DNA of 64,000 nt from Rotaria sordida (lineage: Eukaryota; Rotifera; Eurotatoria; Philodinida; Philodinidae), in contig CAJNOL010000620.1 in assembly GCA_905250125.1 (NCBI GenBank), positions 53,997 to 117,996 on the forward strand, written 5' to 3'. The notes beneath the pieces are model-generated. The model saw only the letters and a list, made by a program, of their open reading frames with translations, was not told the origin of the DNA and did no database searches. Position 1 is the first letter of the stretch, and each line of letters starts with the position of its first letter. Shown piece by piece: positions 46,297 through 58,987 of this stretch. The position numbers and the translations under genes are program-made.

Positions 46297-46887
46297 ATAC
46301 ACCGATGTGACATTATCCTTGCGTTTTTTCACTCTTACTTCATATCATCCTTGTACGATGTCAACCTTGTATCCTTACGTAATACTGCTCTTAGGGTTTA
46401 ATACCTTCTCAATATCTTTGTGATCGTTGCGCTATTCACTGAATATATTCTCATTGTTCTCTTGTCACTCCGAGAGATTACCGCATTAAACAGAAGCAAG
46501 GAGAAATCATTGGGAAGGGAGAGAGAGAGAGAGAGAAGAGAACAGTCGAGAATATGCACAGTCGACATTATGCAGAGTGAAGAATACAGCATATCAACCT
46601 CATTTAATAGGGACAATAGAATTACATGTGAAAAAAAGTGAAGGATACAACACACTCGACGTTACACACTTTCTTGGATGGTATACATAGTTGGTGTAAA
46701 AGTAATATGACAAGCTATAGCGTGTGTGTTAATATTGAAAGAGAAATAAAAACATGTACAACAAGTAACGGAAGTGAGCTTGAAGAAATAATAAACGAGG
46801 CAACGCCTTGAAATACGTGATCCAATAACACGGTCATCAATCTTTCTACATCACATCCATTGGTTATTGTCTCAATTTTCTGTTACA
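46297..46887 (+). repeat. Direct repeat, right copy (about 590 bp)
   Basis: Partner of 42258-42809. It carries an extra segment of about 50 bp near 46581-46630 relative to the left copy and a longer GAGAGA run. The divergence implies that the duplication is old. Confidence 0.7.
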
Positions 46888-48939
46888 GTACAGACTAGTT
46901 AAAAAAATTAATGAATGTCATTTTCTATATGTAACGTGCTGTTTTCTTTTCTTTTTCAAAAATAATGGTATTTTATTTAGTTTACAATTGCAGAGTCCGT
47001 AAGTATGCTGTACGTAGTTAGTAGAAAATTGCTGTATGTTCGCTTCAAAATCAAGCGTAATATCTATTCCAAGTGATGTCACAATTGACAGAAAAAACCA
47101 AGACACAGCAGCTTTTGACCTTTCAGACGAAGCTTTCCAGAGCTACCTAAAATTTCAGGGGGCTCCGAGGAATTGAAATCTGCTGTTTCGACTTTGATCA
47201 CAAGTGACACTGGACCATAGCAAGGTATCCGGACTCCCTCTGGAAATGAAAAGCGTGCTAAGATTGACAATGAATCCTGAGACGTAGCAGAACAGATACT
47301 GAAGCCGGTGTGAATACAACGATCGAGTCTGAACATGTCAAGAGCGCCGGAATCGGGAATCGAATCCCTAAGCGTATCAAAATCCGACACTTAAACTGGC
47401 GAACACGGTGAACGCCGCCTGAGACCGAAACAGCCACAATGACGGTCATGAAAACCGGATGCAATACAAACACCATGTCTGAACCCGCGACGAATACCAG
47501 AACTAAAAACAAAAACTCGACGAGCACCAGGACCAACAGTGAAGCCTGCCAGAATACATGAAAACGTCTAAAACAGCGAAGGCTATCAGTACTTTGACTG
47601 AAAATTTGATGGGAGTCATGAGTCCAAAACAAGCCAGGAGAGGTGCCAAGACAGCTACTGAAAGCAGCGCAAGAAAGTGAAATGCGTGTGAAACCGCCAT
47701 GGAAGCCACGGCCGAGAATGAAATCGCAACTGTGAACAGAATTGCAATAGAACTTGGAACAACTACGAGCATCCATTCTCTAACAGCGATAGTATCAAGA
47801 CTGCGAATGAAGCTGCCAAGGGTACCAGCACTGCCACTGGAACAGCCAGGAGTATGGGAACCACGTTAGAAACAACGAACATTCCCATCACTATAAATCA
47901 AACCTGAATGGGTACGAGGGTCGCTAAAAAAGTTAGGAGAGGTGCCAGGAACACTACTGTAACCATTTCGAATACTGCGAGCAAGTCTGAGATAGCGTGC
48001 GATACCAGAAATTCGAATGAAACCATGACGACTATTAGGACCACCAGTGAATCAGGTAGAAAGACAGAAGTCACGTTTGGACATGGAAGTTCGATGGAAA
48101 ACAGAACCGTAAGTAAAGCCAGGTGTGGTATCAGAACCACTACTGGAACCGGTAGGAATACAAAGAACGTGTCTAAAACTACAGCTGATACCACGTCCCA
48201 GAATAGAATCCGAAGGCTTTTCAACACCGACACCAAGACGAGTAGTAAGACCGAGAATTCTCGGAGAGCTACAAAGACTGCCATTGAACCCGGCGTGTTT
48301 TTGCGCACAACGTCTGCATCCGTATACGCCACGAGGAAAAGGAAGGACAACACGACGACCCTTAAAAGCGGTATGTTTACAGAAATCACGTCTGAAATTG
48401 CAAGCCCTAGCAGAACCACAAAAGAAAACACTAAGGGTACGTACACCGATACTGAAATCGCCACAAATACGACCAACACGTCTCAAACACTGACGGATAC
48501 CAGCACGTTCAGAGCAATCATAACCTCTTGCAAAGTTGCGAATCAAGCTTCCAGGAGTTCTAGGTTCGCTATTAAAGCTGCCGTGTTTATGAAGATTAAC
48601 TCTCAAATCGCGTACGCTAGCAGGACCATGACAGACCCTATGAAGAGTACTCAGACTACGAAAGAAACTGGATCGGGTACGATGATCACAAACTGAAATC
48701 GGCGCAAATACTGGGAGCTAGCCTCAAACCCCGAAAGGTATATACAAGGACTATGCAATCAACCGCGACATGTAACGGTACTGCGAATGAAGCCATGAGG
48801 GTACCACAACAATCATTGGAATCGCCGCGCTTAAAGGAAAGCTTCATGAAACGGCGTGCTCAAGCAGTTGGTTCAAACAAAAGCTGTTAGCGCAATCCCT
48901 GAGGGATTAAAATGTGAAACACGATGCCGCTGTTGTTAC

Positions 48940-49228
48940 TAGTCGCACGAATATGTTTTCTTGGATGTCCTCGGACCCGTTAATAAATCATTGTTTATTA
49001 ATTCCTATGAAGCTGCAAAAAGGAAGCAGTTGACATATTTCCATGAAATTCTAGCGACATTTAATCGAACTTCATATAAGAACAGGTCTATCTATTTCTG
49101 TAATGGACACTGGGTTTTCTCTGTCACGGTCTGTGATGGGAGGAGGGAGGGGGAGAGTGGGTCCAACATTTCTACCCTATACACTTCAACACTCCTTTCA
49201 GATCGTGTTTCACAATATAACGAATCCT
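48940..49228 (+). repeat. Non-satellite insertion related to 43.4 kb sequence
   Basis: The satellite pattern is lost here. The segment TCACGGTCTGTG...CTATACACTTCAACACTC...CAGATCGTGTTTCACA (49122-49213) is also found, diverged, at about 43418-43498 between the two direct repeats. It is evidently a fragment of a dispersed repeat family inserted into the satellite. Confidence 0.55.
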
Positions 49229-49586
49229 AGGAACCCAAAAATATATAGAAGATGTATGAAGATTGCCACTGAAAACTATGCGAATACGAGGAAGTCATCT
49301 CAAGCTGTGAAGAGGTATTAGGACCATGAAAGTAATCGCAACATACAGCGGGACCACTAATGAAGTGAGCAAGGATACCAGAGTAGCTATTTAAACTGCG
49401 ATCTTTGCAGAGATCTCGTTTGGACCTGCCTTGGATAGGAACAGCTTGCAAGAAACTACAAAGAGAACTGAGATCATAAAAACAAGCTAGCAATAGTATC
49501 AGGACCGCCGCTTGAGCTCCAGTGATTACGAGGAGCACGTCTTAAAGTGTGATGGCTGTTAGGACCTCGAAAGCAAGTACGACATA

Positions 49587-51426
49587 CAGGGAAGTCCAAA
49601 AGTTAGGAAACAAAGAGAAAAACACAGAATCTTTTCGATTTCTTCTTTTGACATGGTAAGTTAGGTCTCATATTTATATCACATATACTAGATGACACTT
49701 ATAAAAGATTTAGCATATGATCAGTATTCAGCTGTAGCAATTTGTTCAAAAATGTATGAATACAAGATGAGAAAAAGTAAAATAACAGGTCTAAGTTTTA
49801 ACGAAGCATTTATTGAAACAATTGAACTAGAAAATAACACATACAGGAACACGGATTCATAAAATGTTTTTAAATAACAAATCTTATCACAAAAATTGCT
49901 CAATGTGTTCACCCTTTAAGTCTTTGCAAAGCTGTAGTCTTTCAAATACCGATTGAATAGCTCGTCGGCAGAACTTCACTGGCAGACTTCGTAGTTCTGC
50001 AATAATAGGATCTTTGAATATTTGAATAGTTTGAAGTTTTGTCGCATATACACGGTCTTTGAGTAAACCCCATAAAAAGAAGTCAGTCGCAATCGAATCC
50101 GGAGATCGTGCTGACCAATCAATCGACTCACACCGACCGATCTATCGATTGAGAAAATCTTTATCCAAGAAGTCTCGATCGGGTTGAGCGTAATAAGCTG
50201 GAGCTCCATCGTGCATATGAAATATTTCTGCTCTATTCTTGCGATATGCAATAGCAGGAATAATTTCTTTGTTCAGTTTTTAAGAAAGGTATGTGCAGTG
50301 ACTGTGTCACGAAAAAAAAGAATGGTTCGATGATGCTTTCAAAGCAGATTCCAGTCCACACAGTAACACCTGGAGTATTTAATTCTTTCATAATAATCAG
50401 ATGAGGATTTTCTACAGCATATAAACGCAGTTATGTCCATTGATGTGTCCGTTCAACTTGAAAATAGCTTCGTCAGTCCAAACAATTCAACCAAGTAGCA
50501 AAGAGTCTTCATCGATCAAGTTCAGAAAGAGATCAACAAATTCGCAACGTCGATCGTGGTCATCTTTGCTCGCGGCATGTAGCAAGCGAGGACGATAAGA
50601 TTTCAGTCGTAGCTCCTTCATCATGCGTCGACGACTAGTTCTAGCCAGAATTTGGTTGCAAAGATCCCTTCTTGATGACGTTTGGGAACGTTCTTGGAAA
50701 ACGGCACGAACATGTTCTCTGTTGTCATCACTACTAATAGACCTAGGTCTTCTGGGCCTGCGTGCGTCTTTAACACCTCTTATTTCGTCGAGCTTTTGTA
50801 CAAGGTTCAAAATGTTTTTTCGTATTGGAGAAGTTCGATCATGATGCTTCTCAAACTTCCGAGCAACTTCACCTGCATTATCATAAACAGTATACCACTT
50901 TATAATTCCAGTCCGTTCAGCCATATTCGAAAAAAGTCTGAAAAAGGCTAAGCATCATTGGGTTCGAATGGTCATTCATCACTTATTTTTGTTCAATCAT
51001 GCCACACACACTCGATCGCATAGAGTTTTCAAATAAAAACGCACGATTAGAAATGTGCATAGAATTGAGAGTACAGCGAGAACAAAGAACGAATCAATAG
51101 ATAATAGAGTTAACCACTTGTGTTATTGTCTCTCAGATGCCATTACTAGCACATATATTAGTGCCAGTATAGGGGACAAAATAATAAATTTTATGATGAT
51201 AGTAAAAGTGTAACTGTAAAATATGTTACTTAAATTTTGGATCATCCTGCATTCGTACACCTTTGAACAAATTGCTACAGCTGAATACTGATCATATACT
51301 AAAACTTTAATAAGTATCACCTAGTATATGTGATGTAAATATGAAACCGAACTAATCATGTGAAACGAAGAAATCGAAAAGATTCTGTGTTTTTTCCCAT
51401 TGCTTTCTTACTTTTAGTCCGCCCAG
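49587..51426 (-). mobile_element. Mariner-like element (1840 bp) with about 180-bp terminal inverted repeats
   Basis: The left end CAGGGAAGTCCAAAAGTTAG and the inverted right end CTGGGCGGACTAAAAGTAAG match, and similarity continues inward for about 180 bp (49587-49770 and 51243-51426, for example GATCAGTATTCAGCTGTAGC in both). TA flanks both ends (49585-49586, 51427-51428). Satellite sequence resumes on the right in phase with where it stops on the left, proving insertion into the array. A decayed transposase gene lies inside. Confidence 0.85.
49887..50924 (-). pseudogene. Decayed mariner-type transposase
   Basis: The N-terminal 145 codons are open (50924-50487): a helix-turn-helix block with IIKWYTVYDNAGEVARKFEK and IRKNILNLVQKLDE, then RRPRRPRS and a second DNA-binding part. 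The catalytic core continues as WTDEAIFKLNG (first Asp), VTVWTGICFESIIEPFFF, MHDGAPAYYAQPD (second Asp) and SPDSIATDFFLWGLL (third Asp). By my count 41 residues separate the second and third Asp, so DD41D. The C-terminus ends HIEQFL at 49889. A TGA after LLLG, a frameshift near ENPHLIIM, another around the dispersed TTTCTT region before MHDG and a TAG before IGRCES break it, so the copy is inactive. Sister proteins are mariner/Tc1 transposases with the DUF4817-like N-terminus. Confidence 0.85.
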
Positions 51427-52577
51427 TATAATGGTATCTCCAGTGAAGCCCGAAGAGCTACAAATGTCTCTATTCAAACGGCCGTCTTTACGGCAAATCC
51501 GTTTGAAACTACGAACAGTAGCGAGACGATGGAAGAAGCAAACAGAGGTATGAGCTTAGATCTTGAAACTGTCGCGTATTCGAGTTACGCGTCTTAAACC
51601 GCAACAGGTGTCAAGAACTCAAAAGCAACCGCGACATTTAGTGGGACCGCCAATAAAGCTTGAAGGAGTAGAAAGGTCGCTATTGAAACCACCATCTTAA
51701 TGGTGACCTATTCTAAAATCGCATTCGCCAGGAGCACATTCAAAGAGACAATGAAGAGTACTGGAGCCACGAAAAAAACTAGTAACGATACGACGAGCCA
51801 CAATGGAACCATGGCGACTACGAGGAATCCATTTCAAACCGAGACGAGTCTCAAAGCCGCGAAAGCAACCGCAAAAGTTAGCGGGACTATTACTGAAGTC
51901 AGGAAGAGTGCCAAAGTGGATATTCATAACTGCGATCTTTACGGGGGTTTCATCAAAAGCTGCGTTCTCTAATAGCACTTCGTACGTAGCTAAGAAAAGG
52001 ACTGGACTCGCGAGACAAGCTAGGAGAGGTATGAAGGCCAAGAGTGCAATCTTCGCCACTACTAGGAAAGTCTCTCAAAGAGCTGAGGGTTTTAGAATAT
52101 AAAAGCAACCGCAACATATACCGTTATCATAAAAGAAGTCAGAACAAGCACCAAACTCGCTATTCAAGTCCGCCGTCTGTGTGAGGACCTCGTCCGAAGC
52201 AGCGTACGCTAGAAAAAGCTATAAAGAAACTCTGGAAAGTCGTGGGGCAATGAAACATGATAGTAGGGGAAAGAGGAGGCAGCATGAAACGGTCGCGAAT
52301 ATTATGAACGTGTCTTAGACCACAACGAACATTACAAGTTTGAAACCCACCCTAAAATTTGGTAGGAGAAGCAATGCATCAAATAGAGGTTTCAAAGCTG
52401 CTATCGAAACTGATCTAGTTACAGGAACCTATTGTGAGGCGGCTTACGCTAGCGAAATCTACAAAGAAATAAGCTACCAGGAGTTTTAGAAAAGGCAGTA
52501 CAGCCGTCAGGAATATGACGAACGTTTCCAAAACAGCCATGAATTTCGGGACATTGACATCAAGCATCACATGTAAT

Positions 52578-52592
52578 GGGGGGGGGGGGGGG
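52578..52592 (+). repeat. Run of 15 G
   Basis: A homopolymer expansion at a point where the satellite consensus has ATGTAGTGGGACC. It could form quadruplex structure and may be length-uncertain in the assembly. Confidence 0.9.
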
Positions 52593-54797
52593 CTAACAAA
52601 GTCAGGGACAATTCCAAGGTCGTTGTCATAACTTACTCGCTTACAGTGAGCGCCTTTGAGCTCCGATATACCGGCAGAAACTACAAAGAGTATTGGAAAC
52701 ATGAAACAAGTTACTAGACGTATGGGGACCGACAATGAAACCGTCGTGGGCATGAGAAACACGTCTCTAAGCGTCATGAATCTAAAAACGTTCAAGGCAG
52801 CAACAAGTTATAGTGGGATCACGAACAAAGCCAACAGAGGCACCAAGGTCACTAGTGAAACTGTCCTGCTTACGATAAGTTTCTTTAAGCTTCATGCGCT
52901 GGCGAGACCTACCAAAAGACTACGCAGAGTATCGGAGCCATGAAACAAACTACCACGAGTATCAGGACCGGAAGTGAAACCATTGAGAATTTGAGGTAGG
53001 CTTTTAAACCACTAGAGGCCTCCGGATTTTGAAGACATCGGCAACATTTAGCAAGACCCCAAATGAAGGCATCAGCGGTATTAAGGTTGTTGTTGTAACT
53101 CACTCACTTATAGTGATCTTCTTCAAGGCGCCATGCACTACATAGTGAGACCTACGACGAAACCACGATGAATATCGGGACTCCAAAGCAAGCTACCAGG
53201 AGTATTAGCATCGGCAGTGAAATCGCCGCGAACATGGGAAACACATTCTGAACTGGGATGCATCTCGGAACCGGAGGCAGTATCGAAGAGGCTCTTAAAA
53301 CTGCGGTGTTTAGGGTAGCAAGTTCTACAAAGACGCAGTGAAGAGTACTAGAACTACGAAACAAGCTGCTAGCGGTATTAGGATCGACAGTGAAAAACGG
53401 CGAGAATGCAAGTAACACTTCCTAGGCGGCGAGCGGTCTCAGAACATTAGAGACAGCCGCAACACATGTTGGCACCGTTAATCAAGCGAGCAGCAGTAGC
53501 AAGGTCGTTATCGAAACGACAGTACTGACAGTAACGTTCTTAGAGCCACTGTGGGCTAGCAAGATCTACGAACAAGCAATAATGACTAGTAGGATCTCGA
53601 AACAACGTACCAGGAGCATGAAGACCAGCAGTGAAAACGTCTGGAGTTTTGAGGAACTCTTCTTAAACCGCGACGGATATTGGAAACCTAATAGTGGCGA
53701 TCACATGTGGTGAGAACGCCAATGAAGTCAGGAGCATCACCGAAATTGGTGTTGTAACTTTCTCACGTACAGTGAACGTCTTTGAGCCGCAATGCGTTAG
53801 GATAATCTGCAAAGAAAGTACAAAGATCACTGGCACCACAAAACAAGCTAACATATGTATGAGAATGAACAGTGAAACTGCAGTGCGTAGAATGACGTCC
53901 TTGCAGACACCGTGCACTGACAGCCGTTCAAGGAAAGTTCGATCAGTGCTGGAACCACGAAAGAAATTATCAAGAGTACGAGGACTGACAGGAAACTTCC
54001 TGAGAATAGAGAAAACGGTTCTTAAGTGGAATGGATCTCAGGACTTTGAAAGCAATGACGACTTATAATGCCACCAGAAATCAGGGCAACAGTAGTAGAA
54101 TACTCGTTATTGAAGCTGCCTTGGTGATAGTGAACTTTTCCGTGGCGTGATGTGTGAGAGGAACTTAAAAAGAAACTTTGACGACTACTACGTCCACGAA
54201 ACAAGGTAACAAGAGGTATCGCGACCGGCAGTGAAACCAGAAGGAACATAAGGTATGCGTCCTAAACCTCGCTTCATCTGGAAACCTTGATGGCAGCCGC
54301 AACACGTAGTAGGTTCGTCAATGAAGCCAGCAGCAGTATCAAGGTAGTTATTGATACTGGTGTGCCTAGAATGACATTTTATGAGTCGGTTTACGCAGGA
54401 GGGACCTACCAAGAAACAACGAAGATTAGTGGGATCACAAAACAAAGCACCAGAGATATGAGGACTGCTACTGAAACGGCGATTGATCTTTGGATCTTGC
54501 TGGAAGCCGTAGCAGTGCAGGATGGCCAATTAGATTCGAAGCAGTTCCAAGATTGCTAATGAAAATTCAGTGCTTACAGTGATCTTGTGTAAGCCGACTT
54601 ACGTCAGCTGGACCTACGAAGAAACGATAAAGACTACTGAGACCACGAAAAAAGCTACTGACGGTCTGAGGACGTGCAGTTATAACACTGGGAATATGAT
54701 GAACACGTCTTCGAGCGTGACGCATCTAAGGACCTTGAAAACAGCCGCTACATGTAATCAGACCAAGAGAGAAAAAGCGAGACTTCAATACATGACG

Positions 54798-54925
54798 TAC
54801 GGTGAAGTACAGTGAGGTACGAGTGAAGTACAAGTGAAGTACAAGTGAAGTACGGGTGAAGTACAAGTGAAGTATGAGTGAAGTACCGTACTTCACTTGT
54901 ACTTCAGAAGTACTTGAAGTCTCTC
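54798..54925. repeat. 11-bp tandem repeat followed by inverted copies
   Basis: AAGTGAAGTAC or close variants repeat about eight times (54798-54887), then GTACTTCACTTGTACTTC (54888-54905) is the inverted sequence, giving a strong hairpin. It lies inside the satellite and looks like a recent local expansion. Confidence 0.85.
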
Positions 54926-57900
54926 TGTTTCTCCCTTGCATGGGACCGAAAATGAAGGCAGGAACGGCACTAGGGTCGCTATTGAAACTGCCTTGTTTAT
55001 AGTGACGTTCTTTGAACCGAACTGCGCCAGAGGGATCTAGAAAGACACTTTGATGACTACTGGATCCACGAAACCAGCTATCGTAGATATGACGATTGCA
55101 AGTGAAATAACTTCGGATTTGAGGAACGCGTCGCAAACTGCGATGGATCTCAGGATCTTGAAAGTAAGTGCGACCTGTAGTCGATTACAAGTAATGCATG
55201 AGCAGCACCAAGACAGCTATTGAAGCTGTCTTGTTTACAGTGAGTGGTCTTGAGCCGCTGTGTGCTTGATTGACCTACAAGAAAAAAACGGATATTATTA
55301 GGGCAGCCAAACTAGATACGAGGAGTATGAAGACCCACAGGAAAATTCTCGGTAATATAAGGAACACTCCCTCCACGACGATAGATTTCTGGACCTTAAA
55401 AACAGCCACGAGATGTAGTTGGATTGCCAATGAATCCAATACTGGTAGCAAGATCGGCATTAAAACTGCGATGGTTAGAGTTATCTCTAGCGAGCCCGAT
55501 AACAATAGTGGAAGCGAAGAAAAGACAACGAAGATAACTGGGACCATGAAACAAGCTACCACAACTATGAACACCAGTAGTGAAACCGCTGGAAATATAA
55601 GTAATGCTTCGTAATCCTCAGTGAATCCCAGAACCTTGAAAGTCAGAGCGACATATGGTGGAAGCACGAATGAAGCCAAAGACAGCACTAATGTCGCTGT
55701 TGGTACCCAATGTATAGAGTGTTCCTGTGTAAGCCGGCTTTTGCTAGATACGCCCACAAAGAAACTGTGAAGATTATTTGTACTACGAAACAAGTTGCCA
55801 GAGGTATGAGAAACGCTTCCTAAGCTGAAATGCATCTTAGGATCTTGATGGCTGGCGCGATGTGCAGTGAGACCCACAATGAGGCCAGCAGTGGTACTAA
55901 ACTCGTTATTCATACTACGATGCTGAGAGTGACGTTCTGTGAAGTGATTTGCGGTAGAAGGATCTACAAAGAAACAACAAAGACTGCTGGGACCAAGAAA
56001 CAAGTTACCGAGGGTATAAAGAACGGCAGTGGAAGTGATGAGAATATGAAGAATAGATCCTGAATCTTGATGGATCTGCCAACTTTGAAAACAGAGGCAA
56101 CACACAGTATGACAACCTATGAGGTCAGAATCAATACTGAAGTTGCTTATGAAATTGTGCTGTTTAGAGGCATTTTCTCTGAGCCGGCTTCCGTCAGCGG
56201 GATTTACAAAGAAATTACCTAGGATATGAAGCCAGCAGCAAAGCAGCTGGGGTTATGAGCAACGAATCTCAAAACGTGACATATAGTATGACTGTGAGTG
56301 AAGCCAAAAGGAGTGCTATGGTCGCTATTAAAACCAGTGTGTTTATACGGATCGTGTTTGTAATCGCGTACCGCAACTAGACCTACAAGAGAACTACGAA
56401 GGCTGCGGGATCACGAAAGAAGCTACCAGGATAATACGAACAGCGACGTAAGCGCCAAAAATACCAGTAACACGTTCAAAAGTTTCAGGGATTGCAGAAC
56501 ACCTAAAGTAGTCATCACTTATATCAGAAATGGCTTTAGAGCTAAAATGAGCACCAAGGTGGGTATCGAAGCTGACATATATATGCGATCGTCGTCTGTA
56601 ATCCCATACGCTTAGAGAAAATTGAATGAAAATACGACAAGTATTTGGCCGCCAGAAGAAAAGAGCAGGCATACGAACACTTTCACTGAAATGTACGCGC
56701 ACTGGAGAAAAGCGTTTGACATAGCTACGACATTCTGAATATCGAAGAAATCCGTTATCTATTGCGATAGGACGAATGAAATGTGGAGGATACGAGGATC
56801 GGGATTGTGATTGGTATTTTTATGGGTTTGCTACCAGAAGTTTGAAAGGAACTGCGAGGAACATTTAGACCGAGAGAGACGATCGTAGACACAGTGTGGC
56901 TGCTGGGGAAAAGTGTCATGAATGTTGAGAATGTGTCTGTAGAAGCTTCGAGTATCAGAGCCTAGAAAGAAATCGTATGTGTTGTGATCCTTGGAAAGAA
57001 GCTGGGAGGAATACGAGGAGTGACATTGAAAGTTGCGCGTTTTCGGAGAACGCCTCTGAAACTGGGAACTCTAGGAGAATATGAAAATAAATCGCTATGA
57101 GTACTAGAACCGGCGAAGAAGCTTTGATGGATGTTTAATCTTCAAGTGAAACTAGTATGGATACGAGGAATGGGAGTAAGTGTAGTAGGTATAACACGTC
57201 TGCCTTTGTAGTCAGCGAGAATGGGTTTACTGAGTCTAAAACTACGACGATACTAGGACGGTAATGGAAGCCGGATGGGCATTATAAGGACTCGTGAGAT
57301 TGTCAGACGTCTAGGAATCACGAATGACAGTACGGCGGAAGGGATGAACTGTCACTGAATGCGTGTGATAGGCGGTTACATCGCCTGTAACGGCTACGAG
57401 TTCTGTTGTCAGGAAGAGAATTCTTATGAGTAGCGACACTCGCAAAGAGACTGCAATGCATACGTGGACACTTAGATTGGCAGGAATGTACGGAATACGA
57501 CGCATCAATCGGTAATCACATGGATGTGAGTGAAGCCAGACGTTTTAGTAGGCGGTCAGTGAAACCTGGAGGAACTTTTCTACAGCATGAGAGTCCATGT
57601 GATCAGACAGCATTAGTAATGAATTCCGTATTTGCACGGGAATCTCTACTGAAATGTGTAGAGATACGGAAACTGCGTCTGCTGATGCGACGATTGTTGT
57701 GACAAGGAGTGATGACCGGACTTGCATAAGCACTTCCTCTGAAAGCTGCGGGAGTATGAGGCTGCGGATGATATTGTGGTGGGTAGCAAAAACCGTTCAC
57801 GAAGCATGGACGGTTTCCTGTAGCATCGCTAAAAATGGGAGGAATATCGATGGAGACACTGGAACGCGACGAGTGTCTTGATCATGTGTGAAACTTCTAT

Positions 57901-58987
57901 AGGGACGAGGATTAGCTCTGTAACCTCGTCTTGGTACTAGGGCCGCGTTCGAGGTTGAGTGGCAGTTAAAACCACTACTGAAACAGTGGCGAATAGCTGC
58001 CTCACGATTGAGACTAGGATGGATTGAAGGAGCATGATTGAAATCGGAATGTGTGCCATGAGGGCGAACGAATCCGATTTGAGTGTGGTTAGAAGCAATA
58101 AAATTGGAACAGAAAGCACGGCGGCCATTGAAAGAGGAATGCTTGTTAAAACCTTCACTGAATGTGTCGCAGCTACAGGGACTATTATACAAGCCTTCAG
58201 ATATTACGGTACCGCAACTGAAACTATGTCGGTGATCTGCATTGCAACTGATTTTGGGAAAGGTACTGGTACCTGAATCAAACTGGGAACCGAAATCGTT
58301 AGTGGTATCAAGACTGCGACAGGTATAAGGTTCGATACTAAAACTTCGGCTACGAGTAAAATGTTGACGGACGCCGGGCTCACAATGAAACCTGGTTGTC
58401 GTCGCAACGGAGCAGAATCCGGAACTAATACCCGATCCATTACTGAATTCGAGATGCATACGGGAACCGATATGAAAGTATTTGCATACTAGGAGAGTGT
58501 TCTAGTCTGCAATGTGAAGAGATACCGACAGCGAGAGTAGGGTCGGATGTGTTGCCTATAGTGTAGCCGGATGCCTTATCGTACTGCAACGGAAACCGGT
58601 GCGATTATACAAATCGGATATGAAACCAGTAGGGTACTGAAATCGTGTGCTAGTCTGGAAGCTGAACAGAGGCCGATAATCAGACGTAATCGCATCTGAA
58701 ATTTCGAGGCACACTATGACGAATGTTCGGATCGGATCTCGGGCCTGGGCACAGACAGTGGTCGGTTCGAGATTGTGAGCAAGACGAGAACTTGAAGTAC
58801 CACATGTGCTGCTGAGTGTTATGCAAGCAAGTTGAAAATCGCAACGTTGAGCGAATGCCACACTCCGTCGAAGACTGAAAGCGCAACTGAGATCTTATGT
58901 GAAACTGACGAGGGAAAGTCCCCAGATGAATAAAAGCTTTTGAGCTCATGTTGTGCCCAGTCGTAGACGGGATTCAATAGACTAGAA

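Larger units (their letters stand above)
47100..58930 (+). repeat. Degenerate satellite, about 240-bp period built of about 60-bp subunits
   Basis: A consensus block ACGAAACAAGCTACCAGGAG followed by ACCGGCAGTGAAACCGCC recurs near 52701, 52941, 53182, 53588, 53836, 54197, 54438, 55300, 55545 and 55787, mostly 231-248 bp apart. Between copies come blocks resembling CTCAGGACCTTGAAAGCAGC, ACGAATGAAGCCAGCAGCAG with TATTGAAACTGCCGTG, and AGTGACGTTCTTTGAGCCG with ACCTACAAAGAAACTACGAA. Each block spans about 60 bp, and the first and third are clearly similar, implying an ancestral 60-bp unit. All copies share one orientation. Divergence is high, highest beyond about 56.5 kb. GC content is well above the rest of the window. 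Boundaries are approximate, and the array is interrupted at 48.94-49.23 and 49.59-51.43 kb. Confidence 0.85.

Noticed and set aside
46128-46310. Tubby-like domain in the 46.1-46.3 kb frame
   Set aside because: Only about ten residues (FLLA, KKSK) resemble the family and the surrounding conserved blocks are absent.
47258-47776. Long hydrophobic minus-strand frame suggesting a membrane protein
   Set aside because: It lies in the satellite; similar hydrophobic frames recur every few hundred bases from the complement of the same repeat, without splice sites or start context.
47908-48696. 262-codon plus-strand frame, Thr/Arg-rich
   Set aside because: Its 20-residue periodicity follows the 60-bp repeat unit, and equally long frames exist on the other strand; no domain is recognisable.
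55275-56105. 276-codon minus-strand frame
   Set aside because: Same reason: it is the antisense of the satellite, open because the unit length is a multiple of three.
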